From positions 1 through 10,082 of the forward strand of contig JACDGH010000072.1 in NCBI GenBank assembly GCA_013815395.1: a stretch of DNA of 10,082 nucleotides, given 5' to 3'. This DNA comes from Parachlamydiaceae bacterium. GTDB lineage: Bacteria; Chlamydiota; Chlamydiia; Chlamydiales; Parachlamydiaceae. Shown piece by piece: positions 1-7,019 of the stretch. How positions within the stretch are numbered: the stretch's first letter is position 1; each line of letters starts with the position of its first letter. The translations under genes and the position numbers were made by a program. The notes under the pieces were generated by a model. That model made no database searches and had not been told where the DNA came from. It worked only from the letters and a program-made list of their open reading frames with translations.

Positions 1-50
1 TCAGCGTCTCCGCGTTTCTCTCCGCCTCTGCGTTTCCCCCTTTGCCTCTA
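1..50. repeat. Low-complexity CTCCGCGT/CTCTGCGT-type repeat
   Basis: The first 40 bases contain imperfect iterations of a pyrimidine-rich motif (CTCCGCGTTT, CTCCGCCT, CTCTGCGTTT). It resembles the short dispersed CTCTGCGT-type repeats seen between genes in many bacterial genomes. The left end is cut by the window, so its full extent is unknown. No reading frame or structure supports a gene here. Confidence 0.3.
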
Positions 51-62
51 AAATGTATAGAA

Positions 63-192
63 GCGGGACGAAATGGGCAGGCCGTATAGAGTCTTTACGA
101 AATGTTCATCGTCTTATCCAATGCTTAAATACCCATCAAGTCCATTTTCTGTGTAAACCTTTTTATTTCACCTCCGCCCCCAATTCTTCCCA
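63..192 (+). repeat. Dispersed ~130-bp repeat, copy A, upstream of the solenoid gene
   Basis: This segment matches 7135-7262 in the same orientation. The right half (132-192) differs from 7202-7262 at only one of 61 positions; the left half is more diverged and is 5 nt longer around position 95. The copy ends about 130 bp before the start codon of the solenoid gene, much as copy B precedes the ankyrin gene. A 58-codon frame (53-229) crosses it, but the indel in copy B breaks the equivalent frame, which argues against coding. The rest of 1-324 is AT-rich leader with no gene seen. It could be a decayed mobile element or a shared promoter/leader module. Confidence 0.8.
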
Positions 193-324
193 AGAACCAT
201 ATTTTTTTACCATCTTTATATTATCTTAATAATTATTTTCTATAGTAACTCAAAAACACGAAATTTTGCTCGTATTTTAAATATTATATTTACAAATACT
301 TTTTTATAACAAAGGAACAATTTT

Positions 325-1509
325 ATGCCAATTTATATAAATTACAGATCAACAAATGATTTCACTAACAATAAAGATCTATATGTAGGTCCTTCAAACA
401 GTTTTTCTTTTCCTAAAAGCAAACTTTATTCAGAAGGGGGAAATATTAATGTTCAAGGCTCTACAGAAAAACATCACGTTTTTAAAAAAGCAGTTGCTTA
501 TAAAAATATAGACCTCGATAACGTTACTATTTCAGGCATCGTTAAATCTGCTTGGGGTGAAATTGTTGCCACAACTTCAAAACTCGATAAATTAAATGCT
601 TTTAAAGATATTTCCTTAATTAATTCTTCAGCAGCAAATTTGAGCTCTCAGTGGGGCAACATTGCTATTGTTGAATCACAAGTTGATAACATCTCTGCTT
701 ATAAAAACGTTAAGTTAATCAATTCTACCGCAGCAAATTTGCTCTCGGAATGGGGTAACGTAGCGGTCAATGATTCAAAGTTGGATAATATCAATGCCTA
801 TAGAGATATTAATTTGACCAATTCTTCCGCTAAAGAGTTGATTTCTCAGTGGGGAAACATCAACGCTAAGGAAACTCAGGAAGGTCCATCAAAAATAAAA
901 ATATCTAATATACAGGCCTATAGAGATGTTAATGTAGAAGGGATTTCTGTCGACAAAAAAATTCAATCTGAATGGGGTAATGTTTCTGCCCGTCAGTCGA
1001 AGCTTGGCGATGTCAATGCTTATAATAATATTAACCTTACTAATTCTTCTGCTAAAGACTTAAATTCTAAATGGGGCTGTGTAACAGTTCGCCAAACTGA
1101 TGGAACTCAACGAGTTTTTTCTCATATTACTTCAAATAATGAATTAACTACTGAAAATTGTAATGCTGAAAGATTAACATTATATGTTAATCCTGACAGA
1201 AAAGCGATCTTAGATATAACAAACACGAATGTTTCAGGCAAAATTGTAATAAAGGTCAATGATTCAGTTTTTAAAATTAGAAATATTTTATGTAACATTG
1301 TCTCTTGGTTCAATTGGACATTCGAAACTTCAAATCGTTCCTCAATACAGTCCAGCGAACCCTGCGATTATCCTGTTAAGGAGTTTAGTCTTTTAATTAA
1401 GAGCAAAGAGATGCCTAATAACATTGTCTTTAAAGGCTTTGAAGCAAATGAAATCACTTCTAAATTAACAGACGAAGGAATTCTTATAAGCGGTCGCAAA
1501 AAAGTTTAA
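325..1509 (+). CDS. Beta-solenoid-like repeat protein, possible effector or surface protein
   Basis: The protein has 394 residues and I do not recognise it as a named family. Its start has a good Shine-Dalgarno, AAAGGA at 311-316, 8 nt before ATG. Residues 58-260 are a regular repeat: the Trp of a (S/A)xWG(N/E)(I/V) motif falls at residues 77, 110, 143, 176, 217 and 250. The period is thus exactly 33, broken once by an 8-residue insertion near 184-191. Each 33-mer splits into two similar turns of 16-17 residues, one led by WGN and one by AY(K/R)(D/N), with alternating hydrophobic positions and conserved NSS/NST. Such turns are typical of right-handed beta-helix or bactofilin-like folds; the fold is my inference. 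Residues 260-394 lack the repeat and carry four Cys. No signal peptide or membrane helix is seen. It stands alone, with repeat copy A upstream and a decayed inverted repeat just after its stop. Confidence 0.85.
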   Translation: MPIYINYRSTNDFTNNKDLYVGPSNSFSFPKSKLYSEGGNINVQGSTEKHHVFKKAVAYKNIDLDNVTISGIVKSAWGEIVATTSKLDKLNAFKDISLINSSAANLSSQWGNIAIVESQVDNISAYKNVKLINSTAANLLSEWGNVAVNDSKLDNINAYRDINLTNSSAKELISQWGNINAKETQEGPSKIKISNIQAYRDVNVEGISVDKKIQSEWGNVSARQSKLGDVNAYNNINLTNSSAKDLNSKWGCVTVRQTDGTQRVFSHITSNNELTTENCNAERLTLYVNPDRKAILDITNTNVSGKIVIKVNDSVFKIRNILCNIVSWFNWTFETSNRSSIQSSEPCDYPVKEFSLLIKSKEMPNNIVFKGFEANEITSKLTDEGILISGRKKV

Positions 1510-1523
1510 TTATTTTTTTCCTT

Positions 1524-1670
1524 AAGTGCAACTGCTTTGCTGCCCTTTAATTCAGTAGGCCAATTTTATGCAAAGGACATAAAATGTTCTCCTGAATAAA
1601 AGGCGCGGCAAAGCCAACGCTCAGGTGCTTCACCGAGGTTGTATGATCTATTTTCCTCTATTTCCTGCTC
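1524..1670. repeat. Decayed copy of the inverted-repeat (MITE-like) element
   Basis: Bases 1591-1668 align with the right arm of the intact element at 4279-4359, sharing GGCGCGGCA, AGCC, a GCTTC core and CTATTTCCTG. Bases 1524-1556 resemble the inner end of its left arm (AGTGC ... CCCTTTAATTCA). The two remnants are therefore inverted relative to each other and enclose about 35 bp, so RNA from either strand could fold into an imperfect hairpin just after the stop of the solenoid gene. The outer part of the left arm has been lost. The remaining sequence up to 1788 holds no gene I can support. Confidence 0.65.
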
Positions 1671-1788
1671 AATCTTTTTAGCATCTAGCGCAAGCTTGCA
1701 CTCATTTCTTAAGAAATCTGCTTTGCTATAAACAGACAGAAATTGTATATGTTTTTGATGACAGATAACTCTCAATTCATGAATGTAT

Positions 1789-1793
1789 AAGGA
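1789..1793 (+). promoter_or_regulatory. Shine-Dalgarno deciding the dioxygenase start
   Basis: AAGGA lies 7 nt before ATG 1801. The in-frame ATG at 1783, six codons earlier, has no such site and overlaps this one. The start at 1801 is therefore preferred. Confidence 0.7.
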
Positions 1794-1800
1794 CGAACCC

Positions 1801-2802
1801 ATGGAAGGATTACTTAAAAAAAAAATTTCAGCACATGAACTTCCCCTTGTTGTAGAACCCGCTAATCAAAAAATATCTCTGATAGAATCATTTCAACTAC
1901 TAAGCCATCACCGGGAAAACCTTAAAAAAAATCTTTTAATAAGCGGCGGCCTATTATTCAGAAATTTTCCTGTGTCCAATGAAAAAGACTTTTCAAATTT
2001 CATCAAAACATTGGGTCTTGGAAATTTTATTGATTATATTGGTGATAGTCCACGCACTAAGATTGCTGAAGGCATTTACACTTCAACAGAAACTCCTTCA
2101 TCTGTAAAAATCCCGCTTCATAACGAACTTTCCTTTATTGATCTCTATCCAAAACACATTTACTTTTATTGCCATACTGTGCCTCAAAAAGGTGGGGAAA
2201 CCATTTTGGCAGATGGCAGAAAAATTTTGCATGCGTTGAATGATAAAATAAAATTTCGCTTTAAAGATAAAGGTCTTAAATACACCTCAAGATATCACGA
2301 AAGAAACATATTTTTGAAAATGATTAACAAATTGCACCCTTCTCATAGAACATGGGTTGATGTCTTTGAAACTAAAGATAAGGATGAAGTTGAACACAAA
2401 TGTCGTCTTTCAAATTTCCACTTTAAGTGGAATAAAAATAACTGGATACAAATTTCACAGCAACGACCAGCCACCATTCGTCACCCTCAGACAAATGAAG
2501 AAGTGTGGTTTAACCAAGCACATCTTTTTGACTTTAATCCAAAATTAATGGGTTTATGGCGCTTTGTATCTTCACAACTGCTATACTACCCTAAACACAC
2601 AAAACTTCACGATGTCTCTTTTGGCGATCTAACATCCATTCCAAGAGAAGATTTATACCAGATTATGGACACTTTAGATGAACACACAATAAAATTTCCT
2701 TGGCAAAAAGGTGATGTTTTAGTGCTTGATAATGTCCTGGCTATGCACGGACGTGCAACTTTCTCAGGAAAACGCCGTGTCATGGCCGCAATGACCAGCT
2801 AA
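1801..2802 (+). CDS. TauD/TfdA-family Fe(II)/2-oxoglutarate-dependent dioxygenase
   Basis: With the start at 1801 the protein has 333 residues, a usual length for this family. The iron-binding facial triad is visible: HNE at residues 107-109 (within PLHNELSF) supplies the HxE pair, and the distal His is H316 in the segment LDNVLAMHGR. The Arg that binds the 2-oxoglutarate carboxylate is at 325-326 (SGKRRVM). A GGET motif and a VWFNQAH motif, both common in the SyrP-like/TauD branch, lie at about 131 and 235. Family members hydroxylate or desaturate small molecules with O2, Fe(II) and 2-oxoglutarate; the substrate here cannot be read from sequence. It is expected to be cytosolic. The stop is 16 nt before the proposed start of the GGQ gene, so the two are probably co-transcribed. 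No sulfonate transport genes accompany it, so a taurine role is not supported. Confidence 0.9.
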   Translation: MEGLLKKKISAHELPLVVEPANQKISLIESFQLLSHHRENLKKNLLISGGLLFRNFPVSNEKDFSNFIKTLGLGNFIDYIGDSPRTKIAEGIYTSTETPSSVKIPLHNELSFIDLYPKHIYFYCHTVPQKGGETILADGRKILHALNDKIKFRFKDKGLKYTSRYHERNIFLKMINKLHPSHRTWVDVFETKDKDEVEHKCRLSNFHFKWNKNNWIQISQQRPATIRHPQTNEEVWFNQAHLFDFNPKLMGLWRFVSSQLLYYPKHTKLHDVSFGDLTSIPREDLYQIMDTLDEHTIKFPWQKGDVLVLDNVLAMHGRATFSGKRRVMAAMTS

Positions 2803-2821
2803 AGAAAGGTTATAAAAAATT
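2803..2821 (+). promoter_or_regulatory. Ribosome binding site and probable ATT start codon
   Basis: AGAAAGG (2803-2809) follows directly on the dioxygenase stop and lies 9 nt before ATT at 2819-2821. The frame opens after TAA at 2813-2815 and contains no ATG or GTG before the conserved domain begins. The only conventional alternative, TTG 2858, lacks a Shine-Dalgarno and would remove conserved residues. Confidence 0.5.
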
Positions 2822-3172
2822 TCAAAAATCATTCTTCCCGATTCCGATGAAGAGCTTTTGACTCTTTGTCGCATTGATACATTTCGATCAAGTGGCGCTG
2901 GCGGACAGCATGTGAACACAACTGATAGCGCTGTGCGGCTTGTTTTTCTTCCTTGTAACATTACAGTGACATGTCAACAGGAACGTAGTCAATTCCAAAA
3001 TAAAATGCTTTGTATAAAGAAATTACGAGAAAAAATTGAAAAATTAAATTATCGAAAACCAAAACGCATCCCCACCAAAATATCGTATCATAAAAAAACC
3101 GAAAATTTGGAAAAAAAGTCTAAACATAGCACAAAAAAACAACTAAGAAAAAAAATTACAGATGATTCTTAA
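2819..3172 (+). CDS. Release-factor-like GGQ-domain protein (probable ribosome rescue)
   Basis: The frame encodes about 117 residues with the RF-1 domain core: FRSSGAGGQHVNTTDSAVRL at about 22-41, with GGQ at 28-30, followed by TVTCQQERSQ. In class I release factors and ArfB-like proteins the GGQ loop enters the peptidyl-transferase centre and hydrolyses peptidyl-tRNA. No codon-recognition domain is present. Instead the C-terminal ~40 residues are a very basic Lys-rich tail, as in small rescue factors whose tail sits in the empty mRNA channel. The segment ILPDSDEELL just before the core matches the usual N terminus of this small family, so translation should begin upstream of TTG 2858. The best candidate is ATT 2819 behind AGAAAGG. 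ATC 2828 or ATT 2831, or a gene with a damaged start, are the alternatives. It is tightly linked to the dioxygenase gene. Confidence 0.85.
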   Translation: MSKIILPDSDEELLTLCRIDTFRSSGAGGQHVNTTDSAVRLVFLPCNITVTCQQERSQFQNKMLCIKKLREKIEKLNYRKPKRIPTKISYHKKTENLEKKSKHSTKKQLRKKITDDS

Positions 3173-3255
3173 TCATTAAAATAAAAATAGATTCTTGTTT
3201 GAATGAAAAAACTATTCATCAAAATGATGATAAGGCATAAACTTGGAGATTATCT

Positions 3256-3279
3256 ATGAAATCCACACCAACATTATGA
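3256..3279 (+). promoter_or_regulatory. Seven-codon leader ORF upstream of the CADD gene
   Basis: ATG 3256 has a strong site, GGAG at 3245-3248, 7 nt away. It encodes MKSTPTL and stops at TGA 3277-3279. The stop overlaps GAGG (3278-3281), the ribosome binding site of the next gene, whose ATG is at 3287. The arrangement would allow translational coupling or leader control. The peptide has no run of a single amino acid that would mark a classic attenuator. It could also be chance. Confidence 0.3.
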
Positions 3280-3286
3280 GGTCTTT

Positions 3287-3970
3287 ATGTCCATGTCAGA
3301 ACAATTTCTTACCCATCTCGATCAAAAAATTCAATTAAAACACCTTTTAAACCATGAATTTTATAAAGCTTGGTCTCAAGGCCTGCTTTCCAAAGAGTGC
3401 CTTAAAGAGTATGCAAAAGAGTATTACCATCACGTTAAGGCATTTCCTACCTATCTATCAGCTTTACATTCACATACTGAAGATCAAGAAACTCGCAAGC
3501 ACCTGCTTACTAATCTTATCGAAGAAGAGGATGGCTCCCCTAACCATCCTGAACTTTGGAAGTCTTTTGCATTAGCATTGGGAAACACAGAAGAGGAAAT
3601 AATTGCGCATACCCCTTGCTGTGAAATTCAGAGTTTGATTCATGTGTTCCGGAATCAGTGCTTAGATGGCACAGTTTGTGAGGGATTGACTGCTCTTTAT
3701 GCTTATGAAAGCCAAATCCCTGAAATTTGCATTTCCAAGATTGATGGACTTAAAAAACATTATGGCATGCAAAATCACGAAAGTTGGAAATATTTCATTG
3801 TTCACATAGCAGCGGACAAGGAACATGCTGCCGTTGAGAGGGAATTGATCGCAAAGCACATTAATGATAACGATGCCCCGGCAGCCATGAAATCAGCTGA
3901 AGCAATTCTCAATCATTTGTGGGGTTTTCTATCTGGATTATGCGAGCGCTATGATGTGAAATGTGCTTAG
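3287..3970 (+). CDS. CADD-like diiron protein for p-aminobenzoate synthesis
   Basis: The protein has 227 residues, with the all-helical TenA/PqqC-like fold of chlamydial CADD (CT610 of C. trachomatis). That protein replaces the usual pABA pathway as a probable self-sacrificing diiron oxygenase and was first described as binding death domains. All key residues are present one position earlier than in C. trachomatis: metal ligands E80, H87 (EEEDGSPNHPEL), E141 (YAYESQIPE), H173, D177 and H180 (HIAADKEH), plus the substrate-donor Tyr Y26 (HEFYKAW) and the Lys K151. Residue numbers for the C. trachomatis enzyme are from memory. GAGG at 3278-3281 supports ATG 3287; an ATG two codons later is possible. 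No folate genes are next to it here, although the product would feed folate synthesis. A short leader ORF precedes it and a long inverted repeat follows. Confidence 0.92.
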   Translation: MSMSEQFLTHLDQKIQLKHLLNHEFYKAWSQGLLSKECLKEYAKEYYHHVKAFPTYLSALHSHTEDQETRKHLLTNLIEEEDGSPNHPELWKSFALALGNTEEEIIAHTPCCEIQSLIHVFRNQCLDGTVCEGLTALYAYESQIPEICISKIDGLKKHYGMQNHESWKYFIVHIAADKEHAAVERELIAKHINDNDAPAAMKSAEAILNHLWGFLSGLCERYDVKCA

Positions 3971-4086
3971 AGGCAAACTAAAGGAGCCTTTACGCTTCAT
4001 GCTGCCCCCCAAAGGCAAAATAAAAATGAAATTAATACCTCTTAAATGATAACTCACTTTAAACAATAGACGCAAAATTATTATAT

Positions 4087-4379
4087 ATCGCCCCCTTGGG
4101 GGCTGACAGGAAATAGCGGAAAATAGACAATATGCCTTTGGCGAAGCCTTTGGAGTGCGTCGGCTCCTGCCGCGCCCTTTAATTCAAGAGATCACTTTAA
4201 GCGCCCTGATATGTAGTATAAGGAAATATAAGCTAAAAAATTTATTGTGAAACCATTGTATTTCACTACAATTGATCTACTGAATTAAAGGGCGCGGCAT
4301 AGCCGACGCACTCCAGGGGCTTCGCCAAAGGTATATTAACAATTTTCCGCTATTTCCTGTCAGCCCCAAAGTGGCGATC
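4087..4379. repeat. MITE-like inverted-repeat element (~107-bp arms, 80-bp core)
   Basis: The left arm, about 4087-4193, is nearly the reverse complement of the right arm, about 4274-4379. The arms run from ATCGCCCCC ... CTGACAGGAAATAGCGGAAAA ... inward to CCCTTTAATTCA. The core 4194-4273 is AT-rich and non-coding. There is no transposase gene, so if mobile it would be a non-autonomous element; a transcript would fold into a very long hairpin. A decayed relative lies at 1524-1670, and its TATATCGCCCCC terminus recurs at 9439-9465. I see no clear target-site duplication. The rest of the 3971-4431 gap contains no gene; a short GCCTTT/AAAGGC stem near 3988-4014 has no U-tract. Confidence 0.8.
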
Positions 4380-4431
4380 TAATACTTTTGGATAAGATTA
4401 GTTAACTCTTATATTAAAGGATTTAGGATAT

Positions 4432-4842
4432 ATGCCAAAGCACTTAGTATTTTATGATGGAAAATGCGGCCTGTGTGACCAGGCTGTGCAATTTATTATA
4501 AGACAAGATATACAAGAGCAATTTGTCTTTGCACCTCTTCAAGGCATAACAGCAAAAGTAAAGCTTGAGACTTTGCCATCATCGGTCAAAAATGAAGATA
4601 GTCTGATTTTAATTGAAAATTACCAGTCGACTCAACCTGAAATAACCATTTTAGGACGCGGAGCGTTGCGCATTTGCTGGTTGCTTGGAGGGATGTTATC
4701 CATCTTAGGTTTATTTTCATGGCTGCCTTCATCGTGTGTGGATTGGGCTTATAAAATCGTTGCCCGAAACAGACATCGTTTTTTTTCAAATGATCAATGT
4801 GTGCTACCTACGCCGCAGTCGCGCCACCGCTTCCTTCCTTAA
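4432..4842 (+). CDS. DCC-family (DUF393) thiol-disulfide oxidoreductase-like protein
   Basis: The protein has 136 residues, the normal length for the family. The defining motif is at the N terminus: FYDGKCGLCDQAVQFI, with C12 and C15 as the CxxC pair (YDGxCxxC). The typical C-terminal RNRHRFF...CVLP block is at about 111-127. A hydrophobic segment at 78-98 is a common feature of the family. The fold is thioredoxin-like and a redox role is assumed, but the substrate is unknown. The start is preceded by AAAGG (4416-4420) and AGGA (4425-4428). The gene runs toward dnaG, and the two coding regions overlap tail to tail by 35 bp (4808-4842). The repeat element at 4087-4379 lies immediately upstream. 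Confidence 0.88.
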   Translation: MPKHLVFYDGKCGLCDQAVQFIIRQDIQEQFVFAPLQGITAKVKLETLPSSVKNEDSLILIENYQSTQPEITILGRGALRICWLLGGMLSILGLFSWLPSSCVDWAYKIVARNRHRFFSNDQCVLPTPQSRHRFLP

Positions 4843-6628
4843 TTTCAAATCCCTTAAGTACCGGCGGGGAGCGTTTTAAATCATCGAACAATTTAGTTTG
4901 AACCATGAGTTCTTCATCGGAACATTGACCACTTTGTATACGAATCCTGATGGATTCGCGCGCCTTCATCCAATTGCGGTTGAGGATTTTTTGGATCGTC
5001 TCTTCAAAATGAGCATTAGCACGTTCGATCTTGACTTTTTTATGCATCAGTTCAGAAGCCAGCTGTTGGATTTCTACACACTCTGCACTTATAGCAAGAG
5101 AGATTAAATCGCACTTCCCATGAGCTTCATAGCATTCAAAATAAGACAGGAAGAATTGCCTGCAAACAGGCGAGTGAAAGTCTTCCATGCATAAATTAGT
5201 TTTGGCTAATTCCACAAAGCGAGGTTGATCATTTCCTAAAAGAACTAGCCAGCGTAAGAAATCGGATTCAAGAATTTTATCTGGATCAATCGTCTGTACA
5301 CCAATATTGGCAAATTTTTTGATATATATATTAGGGACTTCTTCTTGTCCTACACCCACAAGCGCTTCAGGGATTTTCATCAAATGAGCGAGTTTGCGTA
5401 AGCTTTCGTGAACCATCAAAGGGTGATTCCAGGCGCGAACTTGTTTTGTTAGCAGCTGCACTAACTCATTTTTACCTGCTGGAGAAGCCATGTCTAAATT
5501 ACGCGAGTGAAGATTTATAGCAAATGTCAAGTAGTCAACACCCGATTGCATTAATTCAAGAAAAGCTTCTGATCCATTTTTTCGAAGATAGGAATCCGGA
5601 TCACTACCTTTAGGTAGTTGCAGAACGCGTACTTCGATCCCTTCTTTTTGAAATAAATCGCCAATTTTATACGTCGCTTGTTGTCCAGCTTCATCGCTAT
5701 CAAGCGCTAGATAAACCTGACTTATCCCTAGGGTAATGAGTTCTTTAGCATGGCTTTCACCAAAAGCCGTGCCTTGTCCAGCTACTGTGATGTTAAAGCC
5801 ATTAATGATCAAACGCAGAGCATCGATTTGACCTTCGACAATTAATGCTTTGCGTTCTTTGGCTATGCGACGACGGCAATAATTCAATCCGAAGAGTACG
5901 CGTGATTTTTTAAATAATGGCGTTTCAGGGGTGTTAACATATTTACCGCCAAATGTAGCTTCTTTATATTTACGTGCGGAGAAGCCAATGACAGCTCCTG
6001 AGGCTTCGCAAATGGGGAAAGTGATCCGATCATAAAAGAAATCGCGCCAACCACCTTCACGTCCCGGAGAAATTAGACCAGCTTCACCTAAAATTTCATC
6101 TTTTATAAATTTTGCATGCATGACTTTGCGTAATATGCCAGCTTCACGAGGGGCTAAGCCAACCCGAAAACGCTGAATAAAATCAAGATCAATCCCTCTT
6201 TGATAGAGATATTCCAAAGCTTGATGTCCTTCATCAGTATGAAGAAGCATCAGATGATAAAAGCGGCATGCTAATTCAAGAGCTTCTTTTAAAGCACTCT
6301 TATTAGGGCCTTTCTTTTCCTCACCTGCATCAATAATTTGTAGAGGTACGTTAAAGCGTTGCGCCAGGCTTTCAACAGCATCGCCAAAACTCATTTTAAG
6401 GTGCATCATCAGAAACTGAATAGCATCGCCATGGGCACCACATCCAAAGCAGTGATAATGCGTGTCCCCTTTTTGAACCATAAAGGAAGGGGATTTTTCA
6501 TCATGAAAAGGGCACAAGGCTTTATATGAAGCGCCTGAGCGCTTCATATCTAGATGAGAGGAAAGGACATTGGCAAGGTCTATCCGTTGCCTTAGTGTTT
6601 CCAAGCTTTCTTTGCTAAATAAAGGCAT
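4808..6628 (-). CDS. dnaG: DNA primase DnaG
   Basis: The protein has 606 residues and synthesises the RNA primers for replication at the fork, working with the DnaB helicase. The CHC2 zinc-binding domain is at the N terminus with C39, H42, C60 and C63 (CPFH ... CFGC). The catalytic core with the TOPRIM fold shows E265 (LIVEGQIDAL), D310 and D312 (YLALDSDEAG), and D343/D345 (GSDPDSYLRK), close to the Escherichia coli numbering. The motif VNTPETPLFKKS at about 231-242 is also characteristic. Residues ~430-606 form the weakly conserved C-terminal helicase-binding region. The ATG lies 2 nt after the stop of the small exported-protein gene, with only a weak ribosome binding site, so translation is probably coupled to it. 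The 3' end overlaps the convergent DUF393 gene by 35 bp. Confidence 0.97.
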   Translation of the reverse strand: MPLFSKESLETLRQRIDLANVLSSHLDMKRSGASYKALCPFHDEKSPSFMVQKGDTHYHCFGCGAHGDAIQFLMMHLKMSFGDAVESLAQRFNVPLQIIDAGEEKKGPNKSALKEALELACRFYHLMLLHTDEGHQALEYLYQRGIDLDFIQRFRVGLAPREAGILRKVMHAKFIKDEILGEAGLISPGREGGWRDFFYDRITFPICEASGAVIGFSARKYKEATFGGKYVNTPETPLFKKSRVLFGLNYCRRRIAKERKALIVEGQIDALRLIINGFNITVAGQGTAFGESHAKELITLGISQVYLALDSDEAGQQATYKIGDLFQKEGIEVRVLQLPKGSDPDSYLRKNGSEAFLELMQSGVDYLTFAINLHSRNLDMASPAGKNELVQLLTKQVRAWNHPLMVHESLRKLAHLMKIPEALVGVGQEEVPNIYIKKFANIGVQTIDPDKILESDFLRWLVLLGNDQPRFVELAKTNLCMEDFHSPVCRQFFLSYFECYEAHGKCDLISLAISAECVEIQQLASELMHKKVKIERANAHFEETIQKILNRNWMKARESIRIRIQSGQCSDEELMVQTKLFDDLKRSPPVLKGFEIKEGSGGATAA

Positions 6629-6630
6629 GA

Positions 6631-6966
6631 TTAACGAAACATCTCAGAAAAGTTTTCACGTTTTGAGGGCCAGGCTGTATCGCGATCAACTTCATAAGTA
6701 AGATCGTCCTCTTCATATCCTGGTTTAATTTTTTTTTGCTGATGAGAGCTAGAATGATGATGATCTTGCTCATCAGATTCTGAATCACAATCATCATAAT
6801 CGCTATCGCTATTGCTATCGCTGCTATCACTGTCATCATCTTCTGAGCAATTGCCATCATGATCCCTATGGATGATGTGGCCATGTGGATCGGCTTGTAA
6901 ATCACACATGGGTGATAAACTCAAACCTAAAATAATAGCTGGAATCAATCGTAAAACTAAGTTCAT
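6631..6966 (-). CDS. Small exported Asp/Ser/His-rich protein preceding dnaG
   Basis: With the start at 6966 the protein has 111 residues. Residues 1-25 look like a Sec signal peptide: MNLV-R, a hydrophobic core LIPAIILGLSLS, then a likely cut after LQA. The mature part opens with a His-rich stretch, followed by an Asp/Ser/Glu low-complexity run at about 40-68 and a HHHSSSH patch. Such composition could bind divalent metals; that is inference, and I recognise no family. ATG 6966 is chosen over an in-frame ATG at 7014 because AAAGGAG (6977-6983) is 10 nt upstream and because the signal peptide then begins properly. The stop is 2 nt from the dnaG ATG. The DNA of the acidic run is a short imperfect tandem repeat (GCTATC/GCTATT units on the + strand), prone to length change. 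Confidence 0.75.
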   Translation of the reverse strand: MNLVLRLIPAIILGLSLSPMCDLQADPHGHIIHRDHDGNCSEDDDSDSSDSNSDSDYDDCDSESDEQDHHHSSSHQQKKIKPGYEEDDLTYEVDRDTAWPSKRENFSEMFR

Positions 6967-6976
6967 TGAATGATAT

Positions 6977-6983
6977 CTCCTTT
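6977..6983 (-). promoter_or_regulatory. Shine-Dalgarno deciding the exported-protein start
   Basis: AAAGGAG on the minus strand lies 10 nt before ATG 6966. The upstream in-frame ATG at 7014 has no comparable site and would bury the signal peptide behind 16 charged residues. Confidence 0.65.
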
Positions 6984-7019
6984 GAATTTTTTTGGTACAT
7001 AACCGTATTGACATACCCT

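Noticed and set aside
53..229. 58-codon + strand ORF across repeat copy A
   Set aside because: The second repeat copy has a 5-nt deletion that breaks the equivalent frame, and no ribosome binding site precedes ATG 53.
1696..1732. Promoter with TTGCAC and TATAAA upstream of the dioxygenase
   Set aside because: The spacer is about 25 nt, too long for a sigma70-type promoter.
1566..1802. 78-residue minus-strand ORF
   Set aside because: Its C-terminal third is simply the translated decayed inverted repeat, it has no ribosome binding site, and it occupies the space before the dioxygenase start.
2858..3172. TTG start for the GGQ protein
   Set aside because: It removes conserved residues before the RF-1 core and has no Shine-Dalgarno.
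4388..4415. Promoter TTGGAT/TATATT upstream of the DUF393 gene
   Set aside because: The -35 matches at only 3 of 6 positions and the transcript would start about 10 nt before the start codon.
6615..6905. Ile/Met-rich minus-strand ORF overlapping the exported-protein gene
   Set aside because: It is a shifted reading of the Asp/Ser repeat DNA and lacks a start signal; the overlapping frame has a signal peptide and a good ribosome binding site.
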